Of a stretch of 64,000 bases of DNA, positions 52,615 to 61,631 are shown in pieces. The DNA comes from Sphingobacterium sp. CZ-UAM. Its GTDB lineage: Bacteria > Bacteroidota > Bacteroidia > Sphingobacteriales > Sphingobacteriaceae. A program made the position numbers and the translations under genes. The stretch's first letter is position 1; every line of letters starts with the position of its first letter. The stretch lies in assembly GCF_002000245.1 (NCBI RefSeq), contig NZ_MTCM01000004.1, positions 124,001 through 188,000 on the forward strand. Reading direction: 5' to 3'. The notes under the pieces are model-generated. The model did no database searches. It had not been told where the DNA came from and saw only the letters and a program-made list of their open reading frames with translations.

Positions 52615-53766
52615 ATGGAAATCAGAAAAATCAGAATGGGCATGGTTGGCGGCGGCAAAAATGCATTTATCGGAGCCGTGCACCGTATGGCCGCAGGTAT
52701 AGATGGACAGGTCGAATTATGTTGCGGAGCGCTAAGTTCCGATCCTGTCAAAGCAAAAGAATCCGGTCAATTACTTTCGCTCCCTGAAGATCGGATCTAT
52801 AGGGATTTTCGGGAAATGATCCTACGCGAAAGTGAGTTACCGGCTGATCAACGGATGCATTTTGTAAGTATCGTAACCCCAAATGTAGCCCATTTCGAAC
52901 CAGCGATGCTCGCCCTCGAACATGGTTTTCATGTGCTGCTCGAAAAGCCCATGACATTCAGCCTGAAAGAAGCGGAGTTATTAAAACAGAAAGTCAATGA
53001 AACGGGACTGCTGCTTTGCGTTACCTATACCTATTCGGCCTATCCCATGGTCAAACAGGCACGTCAGCTCGTGCGTGAAGGCGCGCTCGGTGACATTCGC
53101 AAAATTATGGTCGAATATCCACAGGGCTGGCTCAGCACCCTGATCGAGAACGAATCTCCCTTGGCCGCCTGGCGCACAGACCCCGCAAAAGGAGGCCTAA
53201 GTAGCTGTATGGGAGACATTGGCACACATGCAGCCCATTTAGTGGAATACATTTCAGGTTTAAAAATAACCAAGGTATGCGCCGATCTCCGAACAGTTGT
53301 TGCAGGGAGACGACTGGAAGATGACGGTAATGTATTGCTGGGATTTGAAAATGAAGCAACCGGCGTGCTCTCGGCCTCACAGGTAGCTGCTGGCGAAGAA
53401 AATGCGTTAAAAATCAGGATATACGGTGAAAAAGCCGGTTTGGAATGGAATCAGCAGGATCCCAACACGCTCTTACTGAAACCACTGAATGCGCCTGCCC
53501 AGCTGTTCCGTGCAGGACAACAGTATCTCAGCCCGCTCGCGCAACACAACAGCCGTCTACCCGCTGGACATCCAGAAGGGTATGTTGAAGCATTTGCCAA
53601 TATCTATCGGAACTTTTCGGGCACAATTCTCGCGAAAATAAACGGTACTACCCCCTCCGAGGCCCTATTGGATTTTCCTACTGTGGAGGATGGAACGAGG
53701 GGTATGAAATTTATCGAAACCGTGATCGCTTCAGGACAGTCCAGTCAAAAATGGACAGTATTCTGA
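52615..53766 (+). CDS. Gfo/Idh/MocA-family oxidoreductase
   Basis: 383 residues with an N-terminal NAD(P) motif GMVGGGKNAFIGAVHR and the EKPMTF signature (catalytic Lys) at about residue 110, followed by a C-terminal alpha/beta domain. It contains the family landmarks MGDIGTHAAHLVEY and FENEATGVLSASQVAAGEEN. It is the last gene of the operon (21-bp gap), so it probably reduces or oxidises a keto-sugar made by the other members. Cytosolic. Confidence 0.9.
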   Translation: MEIRKIRMGMVGGGKNAFIGAVHRMAAGIDGQVELCCGALSSDPVKAKESGQLLSLPEDRIYRDFREMILRESELPADQRMHFVSIVTPNVAHFEPAMLALEHGFHVLLEKPMTFSLKEAELLKQKVNETGLLLCVTYTYSAYPMVKQARQLVREGALGDIRKIMVEYPQGWLSTLIENESPLAAWRTDPAKGGLSSCMGDIGTHAAHLVEYISGLKITKVCADLRTVVAGRRLEDDGNVLLGFENEATGVLSASQVAAGEENALKIRIYGEKAGLEWNQQDPNTLLLKPLNAPAQLFRAGQQYLSPLAQHNSRLPAGHPEGYVEAFANIYRNFSGTILAKINGTTPSEALLDFPTVEDGTRGMKFIETVIASGQSSQKWTVF

Positions 53767-53805
53767 CCGCTAGCAAAATAAGATAGACGGCTAAGAAGCT
53801 CCCCT

Positions 53806-53866
53806 AACCGGAATCACTGCTTGTCAATCAAATAACCTGACAGACAAACCAGTAATTCCGGTTTTT
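53806..53866 (+). terminator. Terminator of the sugar-oxidation operon
   Basis: AACCGGAATCACTG (53806-53819) pairs with CAGTAATTCCGGTT (53850-53863), one mismatch, then T. The inner loop carries its own TTGTC/GACAA stem. Confidence 0.75.
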
Positions 53867-53888
53867 CATTGTATCCTTAGCGAATCTT

Positions 53889-54935
53889 TTATCTGATGAT
53901 CCCTCGATATACCGCATCCCGTAATACTCCCCCTTCTGTATCACCGGCATATTCCCAGTACATCGCCCCCAGCAGGCCCAGCTCATGTACATAAGCACAT
54001 TTCAGCGCAATGGATTCCGGTGTTTCAAAAGTCAGCACCAATGTTCCCTCGGCATTGACCAGGTAATGCGCCTTCGCTACATCATCCCATTTCTGTTCAA
54101 AGCCCTGCAAATTCAGGAGATCCTTATAGTCTATAAATCCCTTGATATCCGTTTTATTTCCCCGCCCATAAAACGGAATACCGAGCACCAGTTTTTCGGC
54201 AGGCATACCAGCAGCGATATGGGCTTTGACAGCTTCAGCACAGGTGGTACGCCCCGATAGCGCTGAACGATGCAAGCTTGCATGATGGTAGGGTGGATTT
54301 CCGGAATCATAAGTCATGATATTCACAAAATCCACATCGTTTTTAATCTGATCAAAGGCAATATATTGACCACTTGATACCGAAGCAAGTGTCAATAGCT
54401 TTTTCTTACCGATAGTTTTCCGGATATCCCGCATCAGCAGGGTGAAATGCTCCGTATCCGCCTCCCCTGCGGAAATACCCGCAGAAGAGTTGGTGGGGTA
54501 TTCCCAATCGATATCGATGCCATCAAGTTTGAACTCTTTTACAACCCGTGCACAGTCTTTGGCAAATTTCTCCCGGTGAACGATATCGGCAGCCATTTCA
54601 CTAAAACGACCACTCCCCCAGCCACCGATGGACAGCAGCACTTTCAAGTGCGGATGTTTCTTCTTTAGGTCAGTGATGCTTTTTAATCTTGTTTCATTAT
54701 CAATACGAACGCCGTCGAAGCTATCGTTTACATGTCCAAAAGCATAGTTGATATGGGTCAAATACGCGGGATCCGGCATGACAGTTGACCAGGATGTCAC
54801 ATAAGCAATCACTACCTTATTATGTTTTTCTACCGCCCAGCTCCGTTGCGGACTGACGGCCATTAACCATAAGCTGATCACCATTAAGCAAACGTGTAGT
54901 AACCTGCGCGGATTTACAAGATTTTTAGGTTTCAT
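53889..54935 (-). CDS. Exported GH18-family chitinase-like enzyme
   Basis: 348 residues with a signal peptide (about 1-35). The GH18 signature D138-GI-D141-I-D143-W-E145 (LDGIDIDWEYPT) has the catalytic Glu intact, and LKVLLSIGGWG is the other conserved strand. Other landmarks are MTYDSGNPPYHHA and LVLGIPFYGRG. It hydrolyses beta-1,4-GlcNAc polymers such as chitin, or related glycans. No binding module is present. Next to a NagX-like acyltransferase, which also points to GlcNAc. Confidence 0.92.
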   Translation of the reverse strand: MKPKNLVNPRRLLHVCLMVISLWLMAVSPQRSWAVEKHNKVVIAYVTSWSTVMPDPAYLTHINYAFGHVNDSFDGVRIDNETRLKSITDLKKKHPHLKVLLSIGGWGSGRFSEMAADIVHREKFAKDCARVVKEFKLDGIDIDWEYPTNSSAGISAGEADTEHFTLLMRDIRKTIGKKKLLTLASVSSGQYIAFDQIKNDVDFVNIMTYDSGNPPYHHASLHRSALSGRTTCAEAVKAHIAAGMPAEKLVLGIPFYGRGNKTDIKGFIDYKDLLNLQGFEQKWDDVAKAHYLVNAEGTLVLTFETPESIALKCAYVHELGLLGAMYWEYAGDTEGGVLRDAVYRGIIR

Positions 54936-55035
54936 ATATATTATAATTTAGATAATAAACAGCACTGATTCTGAATCTATAAATGGATCCCCTGTTCAAG
55001 TTAACATGAAAAACAAGTAAGGACCTGGCTCCTGT

Positions 55036-56229
55036 TTAAAGTTTTAAATAGATATTTATCTTTTTCAATAAAATGGCATACCAGAGCATCACAAAAGCCC
55101 ATACCAGCGAACCACCGACGGCCAGTAGCATATTGCCCGTTTGCTTGTAGAAAAACAAAGGAATCTGCAATCCCCAACAGATAAAATAAATTAAATCAGG
55201 TGCAAGATAAGTTGTCAAAGAATTTTTTCCAGCCTCTTCAAAGACAAATATTCCTATATGGTATTTCCGGATATCGATTATATAGTAAATAACAAGCAGT
55301 AAAAGCAGGCTAATACCACAACAGAGTAATGCCCAGCTTGGTGTGCCTTGAATCTTGGAGAATATAAACCAGGAGCGCAGTATAAATCCACCGCTCAACC
55401 ATAGTAATCCAATAATCAGCATCCAAGGTAAAAGTAGTTTAGGTGTGGCAGCATACCGTTTGATCAAAATACCAATGATTGTCCCCGCCAATACAATACA
55501 AGGCACATTGCCCGACAACAGCACCCCAAGGTAGTCTCCGATGATCGGAATATGCAATTTGAGCGCTGTCTGTGACAGTATATTCAGCACGAGAAACAAT
55601 AACCAAAAGCATACTACAAAAGGGAGCTTTCCCCGACTTAACAGAAATGTCGTGGCTGCAGCAAAATAGCCCCATCCGATCAATCCCAAGATTCCCCACC
55701 AACCGATCTCCAAGCCTTTGCCCCCAGCAGCTTTAAAGCAGTAAACCAGATAACAGATCCCCAAGACTCCGAGCAAACGCAGTCCTTTAAATAGAGCTTG
55801 ATTGCCCAATGCTGTTGGATATTTATTCCAGATCAGAAACACACAAAGGTACAGGAGACCCAACCACAAAAAGCTGGACATACCCGTCAATGAAGCATCC
55901 ACACGCCCACCGTTAAGAATCAAGACGCCTATAAGGATTAAACTTGCCGTGCGGGTAACCACATGCATATATATCAACCGGGTAGATTCCCCCAGCTTCT
56001 CACGGGCAGCCACTGCGTATGGCACAGCCATTCCGACCATAAAAAGAAATCCCGGAAACACCCAGTCTGCCAGCCCCATGCCATCGACATCAGCTTTGGT
56101 ATGCAATAGCCATTGCGGGACACCAGGTGCGAATAGATCGTTGACAAATAACATCAGAAATAGCGTCATACCCCGCATGACATCCATTGAGCGGATTCGG
56201 ATGGACTGTTTAGCTTGTTGTTGATCCAT
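55036..56229 (-). CDS. DUF5009 / NagX-like membrane acyltransferase
   Basis: About 397 residues from the ATG at 56229 (MDQQQAKQSIRIRS), ten to eleven helices. The opening RIRSMDVMRGMTLFLMLFVND and WVFPGFLFMVGMAVPYAV match heparan-alpha-glucosaminide acetyltransferase-like proteins (NagX/DUF5009). These move acetyl groups to GlcN or are involved in amino-sugar metabolism. The longer start adds 14 unconvincing residues. It is downstream of no other gene and next to the GH18 gene on the same strand. Confidence 0.82.
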   Translation of the reverse strand: MDQQQAKQSIRIRSMDVMRGMTLFLMLFVNDLFAPGVPQWLLHTKADVDGMGLADWVFPGFLFMVGMAVPYAVAAREKLGESTRLIYMHVVTRTASLILIGVLILNGGRVDASLTGMSSFLWLGLLYLCVFLIWNKYPTALGNQALFKGLRLLGVLGICYLVYCFKAAGGKGLEIGWWGILGLIGWGYFAAATTFLLSRGKLPFVVCFWLLFLVLNILSQTALKLHIPIIGDYLGVLLSGNVPCIVLAGTIIGILIKRYAATPKLLLPWMLIIGLLWLSGGFILRSWFIFSKIQGTPSWALLCCGISLLLLLVIYYIIDIRKYHIGIFVFEEAGKNSLTTYLAPDLIYFICWGLQIPLFFYKQTGNMLLAVGGSLVWAFVMLWYAILLKKINIYLKL

Positions 56230-56546
56230 AATGATACGATAAAATCCAAAGAAATAATTGGTACAGCCCAAATATCCCGTAGAGCAATGCGGTTGGGAAT
56301 TATTGAACTGCAGACATCGCTCCGCCTACATTTAGGTTTATAATTTCAGCAGACAGAATAGCTATTTGCCTTCCCTAAGATGAGTAAATTCTACCATATT
56401 CAGGAGAAATAATTGTTCAAATTAGTGTAATATTTGTTTTTATCACCTATTTCCTGAAATGTAAAACAAAAGAAAAACTTGATCAACATACAGCAACTAT
56501 AAGGTAAAACCAATATTTTTGACCTAAGTTCTAAACAGCATATAAC

Positions 56547-57062
56547 ATGAGCCAGTTAAGATTTCGTGACGCTATACAAGAAGATTTACCTCGTATCGTA
56601 GCGATATACAATACCACCATTGCTTCCAGAATGGTCACTGCCGATACCAGTCCGGTAACGGTGGAAAGCAGACAGAAATGGTTTGACGAACATAGCCCGT
56701 CCAAGAGACCGCTATGGCTGGTAGAGGATCAGCATACTATTGTCGGCTGGGTCAGCTTCCAATCTTTTTACGGTCGTCCGGCATACGATGCTACGGTAGA
56801 AATAAGCATCTACCTGGATGAGCAGCAGCGTGGGCGCGGATTAGGCAAGCAAATTCTCCAATACTGTATAGAGAAAGCTCCAGGCCTGGGCGTACATACC
56901 TTATTGGGTTTTATCTTTGCGCACAACCTAACCAGCATCAGCCTATTTGAAAAAATGGGATTCCGGGAATGGGCGAACCTTCCCGATATTGCTACACTGG
57001 ATGGTGTGGAACGAAGTTTAAAGATATTGGGGAAAAGAATAGACTCTACAGATCGCGAGTAA
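56547..57062 (+). CDS. GNAT-family N-acetyltransferase (phosphinothricin-type)
   Basis: 171 residues of the GNAT fold with the acetyl-CoA loop QQRGRGLGKQIL and the FIFAHNLTSISLFEKMGF motif, and the opening RDAIQEDLPRIVAIYNTTI, closest to the phosphinothricin acetyltransferase (Pat/Bar) subgroup. The substrate is probably a small amine or amino acid. Cytosolic and single gene, followed by a terminator. Confidence 0.9.
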   Translation: MSQLRFRDAIQEDLPRIVAIYNTTIASRMVTADTSPVTVESRQKWFDEHSPSKRPLWLVEDQHTIVGWVSFQSFYGRPAYDATVEISIYLDEQQRGRGLGKQILQYCIEKAPGLGVHTLLGFIFAHNLTSISLFEKMGFREWANLPDIATLDGVERSLKILGKRIDSTDRE

Positions 57063-57101
57063 CATTTATAGCTCGCACAATAAAATACCTTAATAGAAAA
57101 A

Positions 57102-57133
57102 GAAAGCCTGTCAAAATATATGGACAGGCTTTC
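57102..57133. terminator. Terminator after the GNAT gene
   Basis: 11-bp perfect arms GAAAGCCTGTC/GACAGGCTTTC around a 10-nt loop. Confidence 0.85.
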
Positions 57134-57226
57134 ATTTATTTTGAGCATAGCTATCAGAAAACAATGCTATCCTTCAGCATCTTTCACAACAATTTTGGAA
57201 GCGCTATAAAAATAGTGCAACCGGAG

Positions 57227-58045
57227 TTATATGGATATTGTCAACAAGGGCACATCGAGGCCAGAAGCCATCATGCGTGTTTTACTGCGATGTGTCAACG
57301 AGCTCCAGAAACCATATTTATAAGGGATCATGACCAAAAGGTCCGTCTGGCTTTCTTTGACTTCATCACGAATGGCCTTCACCACTTCATTTGACGTTAC
57401 ATGTTTATAGTAGTAGCTGACGATTCCCATCACATCGCTGATAGCTTCACGGGTTGCATTGCCTTTTTCTTCGTTAAGCTGTTCTACGGTTTTACGGATA
57501 TTGAGTACTTCCAATACCGCGTTGAAGTCCGCCGCAAAATCTTTTACTTTTTCCAGGATCTCCTTTTGAACTCCACGAACAACGTCACAGGCGAATAAAA
57601 TATGTTTAAGGCCGGTAAATTGTGCTCCCAATGGTACGGAGAGAATAGGAATTTTTAGTCTACTGATGGCTGCTGTCGTCGTATTGCCCAGCATATCCTG
57701 GTCAAATGACCGTTTTGCCATACCCATGACCAATAGATCGGCGCCTGTTTCCTGAATACATTTTGTCATCTGATCATAGAACAGCCCCGTAGCAAGGTAA
57801 GGGATGACCGGTACCCCTTTCTGTTGGGTGATAGCCTCTGCTTTATGTTGTAGAATCCTGTTTTGGTGTTCAAAGATTTTGAACATAGAATCGGGAGAAA
57901 GACGTGCATTCATCGCATGGATGGAAGGATTCTGAAGGGAAAATAAGATAATCTCATATTCCTTACCCACAAAAACTTCCATGATAAAACTCAAGGCATG
58001 TTCGGCCTCTTCCGCATAGTCTGTAGCAACAATAATCCGTTTCAT
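57227..58045 (-). CDS. Universal stress protein, tandem UspA domains
   Basis: About 272 residues from the ATG at 58045 (MKRIIVATDYAEEAEHAL). Two Usp domains are visible, the second starting about residue 150 (LKHILFACDVVRGVQKEI). The first domain has ADLLVMGMAKRSFDQDMLG, a partial G-x2-G-x9-G nucleotide loop; the second domain shows TDLLVMIPYKYG, without it. Family members bind ATP or act in starvation and oxygen stress. Single gene, two-domain form common in Bacteroidota. Confidence 0.9.
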   Translation of the reverse strand: MKRIIVATDYAEEAEHALSFIMEVFVGKEYEIILFSLQNPSIHAMNARLSPDSMFKIFEHQNRILQHKAEAITQQKGVPVIPYLATGLFYDQMTKCIQETGADLLVMGMAKRSFDQDMLGNTTTAAISRLKIPILSVPLGAQFTGLKHILFACDVVRGVQKEILEKVKDFAADFNAVLEVLNIRKTVEQLNEEKGNATREAISDVMGIVSYYYKHVTSNEVVKAIRDEVKESQTDLLVMIPYKYGFWSSLTHRSKTRMMASGLDVPLLTISI

Positions 58046-58163
58046 ATGATCCGATTTAATACGATTAAACAATTCCTTAATGATCCCATTAAGTTACCGA
58101 AAAATAATAAATCTATCAACCGGACAATTGTCTCAGCACCGTCAATTTTCTCCCGATTCAGGG

Positions 58164-59051
58164 CTATTTTGAATAGCTGGCTTTTACAAAGGGAGCCTTT
58201 TTGAGGTAGTCTATACTTTGCTCGAGCCCTGTGTAAATATCATTGCGTGTATCTTCCAATTCAACGAACAGATATTCAAGTCCACCTGCTTTGGTATTGT
58301 TAAAGATTGCATCAAATCCGACCATTCCACTTTGACCGATTTCGCGGTGATCTTTGATATGTAAGGCTTTAAATCTGCCTGCATACTTGTTGAAATAATC
58401 CACAGGGCTCACATCGCCGATGACAGCCCAGTAGACATCCATTTCAAAAAATACATTTTGGGGGTTGGTATGCTCCAACATGTAGTCGTACATCACCTGA
58501 TCTTCCACCTTTTTAAATTCATGTGCGTGGTTGTGGTATCCATACAGAATTCCCTGTTGGCGGCATTTTGCACCCACGGCATCCAGGTAGCGGCATTGTG
58601 TTTCAAGGTCTTTGATCGTCTTGGGTACATCCATCCAAGGTGTCACAATATATTTCATACCGGCAGCTTTGTGGGCGGCGATACATTCATCCCACCATTT
58701 CAGGGATTCAGAGAAATCTCCGGATGCAAGTTCCTGCGGGGACAGTGTTTTTGTCGCGTGTGAAGACAACACCTTCATACCTGTCTTTTCCACTTTCGCT
58801 TTAAATTCCTGTGGGCTAAGGTTGTAGAATTTACCCGCTTTATAGCCCGCAGCTTCTACTCCTGTGTACCCCAGTGCAGCGATCTTTTGTAGAATTTGAT
58901 CGAAATTCGGGTTCTTACTGATTTCTTCACGTACAGAGTATAACTGTAGGCCAATTTCTTTTTTTGCGGCTTTTTGTTGCGCAAAAGTCGGATTGATGGC
59001 CAATAGCATACAGCTCGCCATTAAAGATCCGATAAGTGTTCTTCTTTTCAT
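58164..59051 (-). CDS. Exported sugar phosphate isomerase/epimerase-fold protein
   Basis: 295 residues with a signal peptide (1-24, MKRRTLIGSLMASCMLLA.. ending TFAQ); the KRRTLIGS start is Tat-like. The xylose isomerase-like barrel has YGYHNHAHEF, FFEMDVYWAV, LHIKDHRE and LFVELED as metal-ligand strands. The family includes inosose dehydratase-like and, in Bacteroidota, exported 3-keto-sugar enzymes. It may act on an oxidised sugar in the periplasm and so link to the locus at 49218, but this is inference. Single gene. Confidence 0.85.
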   Translation of the reverse strand: MKRRTLIGSLMASCMLLAINPTFAQQKAAKKEIGLQLYSVREEISKNPNFDQILQKIAALGYTGVEAAGYKAGKFYNLSPQEFKAKVEKTGMKVLSSHATKTLSPQELASGDFSESLKWWDECIAAHKAAGMKYIVTPWMDVPKTIKDLETQCRYLDAVGAKCRQQGILYGYHNHAHEFKKVEDQVMYDYMLEHTNPQNVFFEMDVYWAVIGDVSPVDYFNKYAGRFKALHIKDHREIGQSGMVGFDAIFNNTKAGGLEYLFVELEDTRNDIYTGLEQSIDYLKKAPFVKASYSK

Positions 59052-59309
59052 GAGTTTTATTTATTCATAGACCTATCCAACACGAAAGCTATGGTAAACA
59101 TTAGTTTACGGGCTGTTTAGGTTTATTCGTGTTAAGTGCAGCTGCAATGTATGCAAATCCGTTAAAAAACACAACGTTTTGCTTCTTTATTTATTCACAT
59201 CGCTGCGATTCTCAGCCATAACGACGACCTTCGCTGAACCCGAAAATCGAACATTTTAAACGATTTGCTTCTCAAACTTGTTATAGGAGTAAAGACAACA
59301 CTTAAAAAG

Positions 59310-59492
59310 ATGGAAAATCAATTCAACACCCCGGAACATAGCCACGAGAAGCAGGAGGAGAAATTGCCTCCTGTAGCCGTTGAAGAAAAAGACGATGCAC
59401 CTGCTGGCCGCAATATCAAACGAACGATTATTATTGCCGTTTGTGTGCTGATTGTATTTTATTTGATCTATTATTTTATGAGCGAGAGGTAG
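59310..59492 (+). CDS. Small C-tail-anchored membrane protein, unknown function
   Basis: 60 residues from the ATG at 59310: a charged, Glu/Lys/His-rich N-terminal part (MENQFNTPEHSHEKQEEK), then one hydrophobic helix (about 39-56) and a short SER tail. The topology is a single C-terminal helix with the N-terminus in the cytosol. I recognise no family. A longer frame starts with an upstream codon but adds 15 residues without support. It stands between two unrelated genes. Confidence 0.55.
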   Translation: MENQFNTPEHSHEKQEEKLPPVAVEEKDDAPAGRNIKRTIIIAVCVLIVFYLIYYFMSER

Positions 59493-59564
59493 AATATAGA
59501 AATAGAGGTGATTGATGATTATATTATATGAGGCTCATCATTATAAATTTTGTATTTTACCGCT

Positions 59565-60404
59565 ATGTCATCGTCACTTATCCAAGTTGGAATCCCAGAA
59601 ATGCTGTCTGAAAGCTCGGAACTAACCGAACCTTTCTATTTCATTATATTAATGGAACAAGAACTTCATTTTTCAATAGATTTAGTACCTTACCGATCTG
59701 TTACGAAAAGTATTTTATTCCTGTCTCCTTTTCAGCTGTTTTCCATTAAAGAAAAGCTACCTGAACATACTCGGGTTTTAAAGTTTCATGGTGATTTCTA
59801 TTGCATCGAGTATCATAAGGATGAGGTAGCTTGCAATGGTTTATTATTCAACAACATCTACCAGCAACCACATGTGGCGTTGACACAAGACGCATTTCAG
59901 GAAATTACTGCGATCATAGACAAAATAGATCATCTAAAATATTCGTCCGCTTCCTTTGATCAGGCTATTACAAAGACCTACCTCCAGCTTATCCTTGCCA
60001 TTGCAAGTAAACAGAAAATATTGACCAATAAACTATCCTTGACAACCACATCACGTAAGGATCCTGTTGATGGTTTTGAGCAACTTTTGGAAAGTGAGTA
60101 TAGAACCCATAAAAGTGTCGCTTTTTACGCAGAATACTACAATCTGAGTTCAGCTGCTTTTACAAAAAAAGTGAAACAAAGATGGGGTAAATCGCCCTCC
60201 ACACTCATTCAGGAACGTATTGTACTCGAAAGTAAAAGACTTCTTCACTTGACCCCGAAGAGCATCAAAGAAATTGCAGCTGAACTACAGTATCTGGATG
60301 AGTTTTATTTCAGTAGATTTTTCAAAAAAATGACCGGCGTATCCCCAAAAATCTTTCGCGAACAGGTCGGACTATCTATTGTTGTCCAAAAGTCTATGTT
60401 ATAA
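59565..60404 (+). CDS. AraC-family regulator
   Basis: 279 residues from the ATG at 59565 (MSSSLIQVG). The N-terminal half is a cupin-like sensor without clear His pairs; the C-terminal AraC double helix-turn-helix is clear (HKSVAFYAEYYNLSSAAFTKKVK, SIKEIAAELQYLDEFYFSRFFKK, TGVSPKIFRE). The DUF417 gene follows after about 70 bp and is probably its target. The pairing of an AraC regulator with a DUF417 membrane protein recalls RclR/RclC of the reactive chlorine response in E. coli. Confidence 0.88.
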   Translation: MSSSLIQVGIPEMLSESSELTEPFYFIILMEQELHFSIDLVPYRSVTKSILFLSPFQLFSIKEKLPEHTRVLKFHGDFYCIEYHKDEVACNGLLFNNIYQQPHVALTQDAFQEITAIIDKIDHLKYSSASFDQAITKTYLQLILAIASKQKILTNKLSLTTTSRKDPVDGFEQLLESEYRTHKSVAFYAEYYNLSSAAFTKKVKQRWGKSPSTLIQERIVLESKRLLHLTPKSIKEIAAELQYLDEFYFSRFFKKMTGVSPKIFREQVGLSIVVQKSML

Positions 60405-60475
60405 CCCTATTTGTCCATGTTTTGAAGATCTAATCCTACCTAATTTTGCTTTATTCTTTAATCAAACAAAGCAAG

Positions 60476-61081
60476 ATGGAAAAAATAGTAAACCTACTCG
60501 CCACAAGCCAAAACGGCCTGATCAATTTTGCCCGCATCGCGATATTTATCGTCATGGCCTGGATAGGTGGTTTAAAAGCGTATCAATACGAAGCGGATGG
60601 CATTGTTCCATTTGTCATCAATAGCCCTTTTATGAATTTCTTTTATCACAACACCGGAAAATATGCCGAGGATAAAAATGGAAAACTAGTTCCCGAATAT
60701 CAGCTATTCAAAAACCCAGAAGGTCTGATGGTTAAGAAAAATATGAGCTGGCATCAACAAAATGGGACCTATACCTTCTCTTATCTACTAGGTTTCGTAA
60801 TCGTCGTCATTGGTTCGATGACTTTGTTGGGAATCTGGTTTCCAAAAATAGGTTTATGGGGTGCCCTATTTACGATCGGAATGTCCATTGTGACCCTAAC
60901 TTTTCTCATGACCACACCTGAGAGCTTTGTTCCAAAACTAGATGGTGATTTACCCTCACCAAACGTTGGCTTCCCCTACCTATCAGCAGCAGGTCGTTTG
61001 GTCATAAAAGATGTTATTATGCTAGCGACAGCCTTGCTCATTGCTTCCGATAGCGCAAAGCGTATACTTGCCAATAAATAA
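60476..61081 (+). CDS. DUF417 (YkgB/RclC-like) membrane protein
   Basis: 201 residues from the ATG at 60476 (MEKIVNLLATSQ): four helices (about 16-35, 103-125, 130-150 and 176-193), with FARIAIFIVMAWIGGLKAYQYEADGIVPFV and ESFVPKLDGDLPSPNVGFPYLSAAGRLVIKD, the DUF417 pattern. RclC of E. coli is a member and helps survive reactive chlorine; function in Bacteroidota is untested. The 30 nt the longer frame adds are unconvincing. Confidence 0.87.
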   Translation: MEKIVNLLATSQNGLINFARIAIFIVMAWIGGLKAYQYEADGIVPFVINSPFMNFFYHNTGKYAEDKNGKLVPEYQLFKNPEGLMVKKNMSWHQQNGTYTFSYLLGFVIVVIGSMTLLGIWFPKIGLWGALFTIGMSIVTLTFLMTTPESFVPKLDGDLPSPNVGFPYLSAAGRLVIKDVIMLATALLIASDSAKRILANK

Positions 61082-61164
61082 TTCACTGTTTATCTGGGCG
61101 CCTATTGTGAAGAAAGAACACGACAAGCAGGGAGATTACAAGCACCATCAAAAGAGAAATAAGT

Positions 61165-61225
61165 GACTTACCGCAGCCCCAGCTGAAATTGACGGATTTG
61201 ATGGAAAACCGGAGCTGGGCAAGTC
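61165..61225. repeat. 61-bp hairpin repeat, copy 1
   Basis: Starts GACTTACCGCAGCCCCAGCT and ends GAGCTGGGCAAGTC. The ends pair (GACTT/AAGTC and CCCAGCT/AGCTGGG). A second copy follows 40 bp on; about 52 of 61 positions agree. Confidence 0.8.
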
Positions 61226-61265
61226 TTTATGAAACAATAGTGTACATTTGTTGACTTTTTCAAGC

Positions 61266-61326
61266 AACTTGCCACAACCTCGGCTGAAATTGACGGATTT
61301 TGTGGAAAACCGAAGCTGGGCAAGTC
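61266..61326. repeat. 61-bp hairpin repeat, copy 2
   Basis: Same length and plan as copy 1, with AACTTGCC pairing with GGCAAGTC at the ends. The middle, GCTGAAATTGACGGATTT, is identical in both. Confidence 0.8.
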
Positions 61327-61631
61327 GAGTTTTTCATTTGGCATGCACTAGATCAGGCCTAGCACAGGTAGATAGGGTCATTTTGCAATTTTTTAAACAT
61401 ATTGACAAAAACAAAATACAACATTAATAGACTATCAATAAAAGAACAAACATCTACAATTAAGATAAATACAAAATAATATCATTAAATAATATTCACA
61501 AAGAACAATTTAGATATAAAATATTCTTTTAAATCCATGTCATAACGAATTTAAAGAAAAAAAATATAATAGCAAATTTTCAAACAAAATAATATACAAA
61601 TTTTTGCACAAATTGTTATTCAATTCGTTAC
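61327..61631. other. AT-rich intergenic region before the XRE gene
   Basis: About 300 bp, very AT-rich from 61380 on. No ORF, hairpin or known RNA. It holds the XRE promoter. Confidence 0.4.
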
